Of a stretch of DNA of 33,243 nt, positions 32,896 through 33,243 are shown in pieces. The DNA comes from Rhodospirillaceae bacterium (lineage in GTDB: Bacteria; Pseudomonadota; Alphaproteobacteria; UBA2966): contig NZDS01000102.1 of NCBI GenBank assembly GCA_002690215.1, positions 1 to 33,243 on the forward strand, given 5' to 3'. How positions within the stretch are numbered: position 1 is the stretch's first letter; every line of letters starts with the position of its first letter. A model generated the notes under the pieces. It was not told the origin of the DNA. It saw only the letters and a program-made list of their open reading frames with translations, and ran no database searches. The position numbers and the translations under genes are program-made.

Positions 32896-33243
32896 TCAGT
32901 TCCCCAGCACTAAGGCACTGCCGCAGGTCATGGCACCGGCCGTGGTCAACGCGATCTCGGCGCCATCGACCTGGCGCGGCCCGGCCTTGCCGCGCAACTG
33001 TTCGACCGCCTCGACGACGTGGTTGAGGCCGTGAATGTAGGCCTCGGACAAGAGCCCGCCGTGTGTATTGATGGGCAAACTGCCATCGGCGGCGATGTGG
33101 CCGTCGGTGACGAAATCGCCGCCCTCGCCGTCGGCGCAAAACCCGAATCCCTCGAGCTGCATGAGCACGCTGTAGGTAAAGCAGTCGTAGATCTCGGCCA
33201 CGTCGACGTCGGCTGGCCCCACACCTGCGCTCCGCCACAGGTC
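32896..33243 (-). CDS. Thiolase-like (SCP-x type) protein, N-terminus cut by window edge
   Basis: The last 115 residues of a thiolase-superfamily protein run in from the right edge. They include EIYDCFTYSVLMQLE, GFCADGEGG, the NTHGGLLSEAYIHG segment with the conserved His and the VEAVEQLRG helix, typical of SCP-x-type thiolases or lipid-transfer-type aldolases. The first catalytic Cys lies outside the window. It pairs with the DUF35 protein. Its direction of chemistry (cleavage or condensation) cannot be told. Confidence 0.9.
   Translation of the reverse strand, partial: DLWRSAGVGPADVDVAEIYDCFTYSVLMQLEGFGFCADGEGGDFVTDGHIAADGSLPINTHGGLLSEAYIHGLNHVVEAVEQLRGKAGPRQVDGAEIALTTAGAMTCGSALVLGN

Overview
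The window is a GC-rich, densely packed piece of a Gram-negative genome. Protein style (HIBADH, SDR and CaiB families, TAT-exported ferredoxins, Liv-type transporter), codon use and the many ATGA-type gene overlaps suggest an alphaproteobacterium, perhaps an uncultured Rhodospirillales-like marine or soil lineage. This placement is inference; there is no 16S rRNA gene here.

Region 1 (1-1.6 kb) is the edge of an integrated element. It holds a RepA-like AAA ATPase running off the left end on the minus strand, and the C-terminal remnant of a tyrosine recombinase on the plus strand that overlaps the start of the ATPase gene. About 140 bp further on lies tRNA-Sec (selC), a classical integration hotspot.

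Region 2 (1.5-8.9 kb, plus strand) is a selenium-linked block: tRNA-Sec (anticodon TCA), selD, then a GrdB/PrdB-family selenoprotein whose reading frame is split by an in-frame UGA (3220-3222) giving a UxxC motif, followed by a candidate SECIS hairpin. Tightly coupled behind it are a cupin, a beta-hydroxyacid dehydrogenase, a PdxA2-type dehydrogenase, two tandem paralogous SDRs separated by a C/G-rich inverted repeat, and a second beta-hydroxyacid dehydrogenase. This looks like a small-acid or sugar-acid oxidation pathway built around a selenoprotein.

Region 3 (8.9-14.8 kb) holds a minus-strand QueG/reductive-dehalogenase-like iron-sulfur protein, divergent from a complete Liv/HAAT-type ABC importer (binding protein, two permeases, two ATPases) with a recognisable promoter and an overlapping palindrome.

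Region 4 (14.9-25.4 kb) is a respiratory module. It contains a pentaheme NapC/TorC-like quinol dehydrogenase, a diheme cytochrome c, a TAT-exported NapA-like molybdopterin enzyme with a Cys molybdenum ligand, two NapG-like ferredoxins flanking a NapH-like membrane protein, a small membrane-anchored periplasmic protein, a third polyferredoxin, an exported DUF255 thioredoxin-fold protein, and a convergent second diheme cytochrome c. It lacks napB, napD and napE, so it is probably not a standard nitrate reductase; its substrate cannot be read from the sequence.

Region 5 (25.5-33.2 kb, minus strand) is a catabolic stretch. From the right edge it runs: a thiolase-like protein (partial), a DUF35 OB-fold partner, a Baeyer-Villiger-type flavin monooxygenase, 2-keto-3-deoxygluconate kinase, KDPG aldolase, a crotonase-family protein, a CaiB/BaiF CoA-transferase, a COG3618 lactonase-like amidohydrolase and a polysaccharide-deacetylase-family protein. 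It mixes sugar-acid and acyl-CoA chemistry. No CRISPR array, insertion sequence or rRNA was seen.
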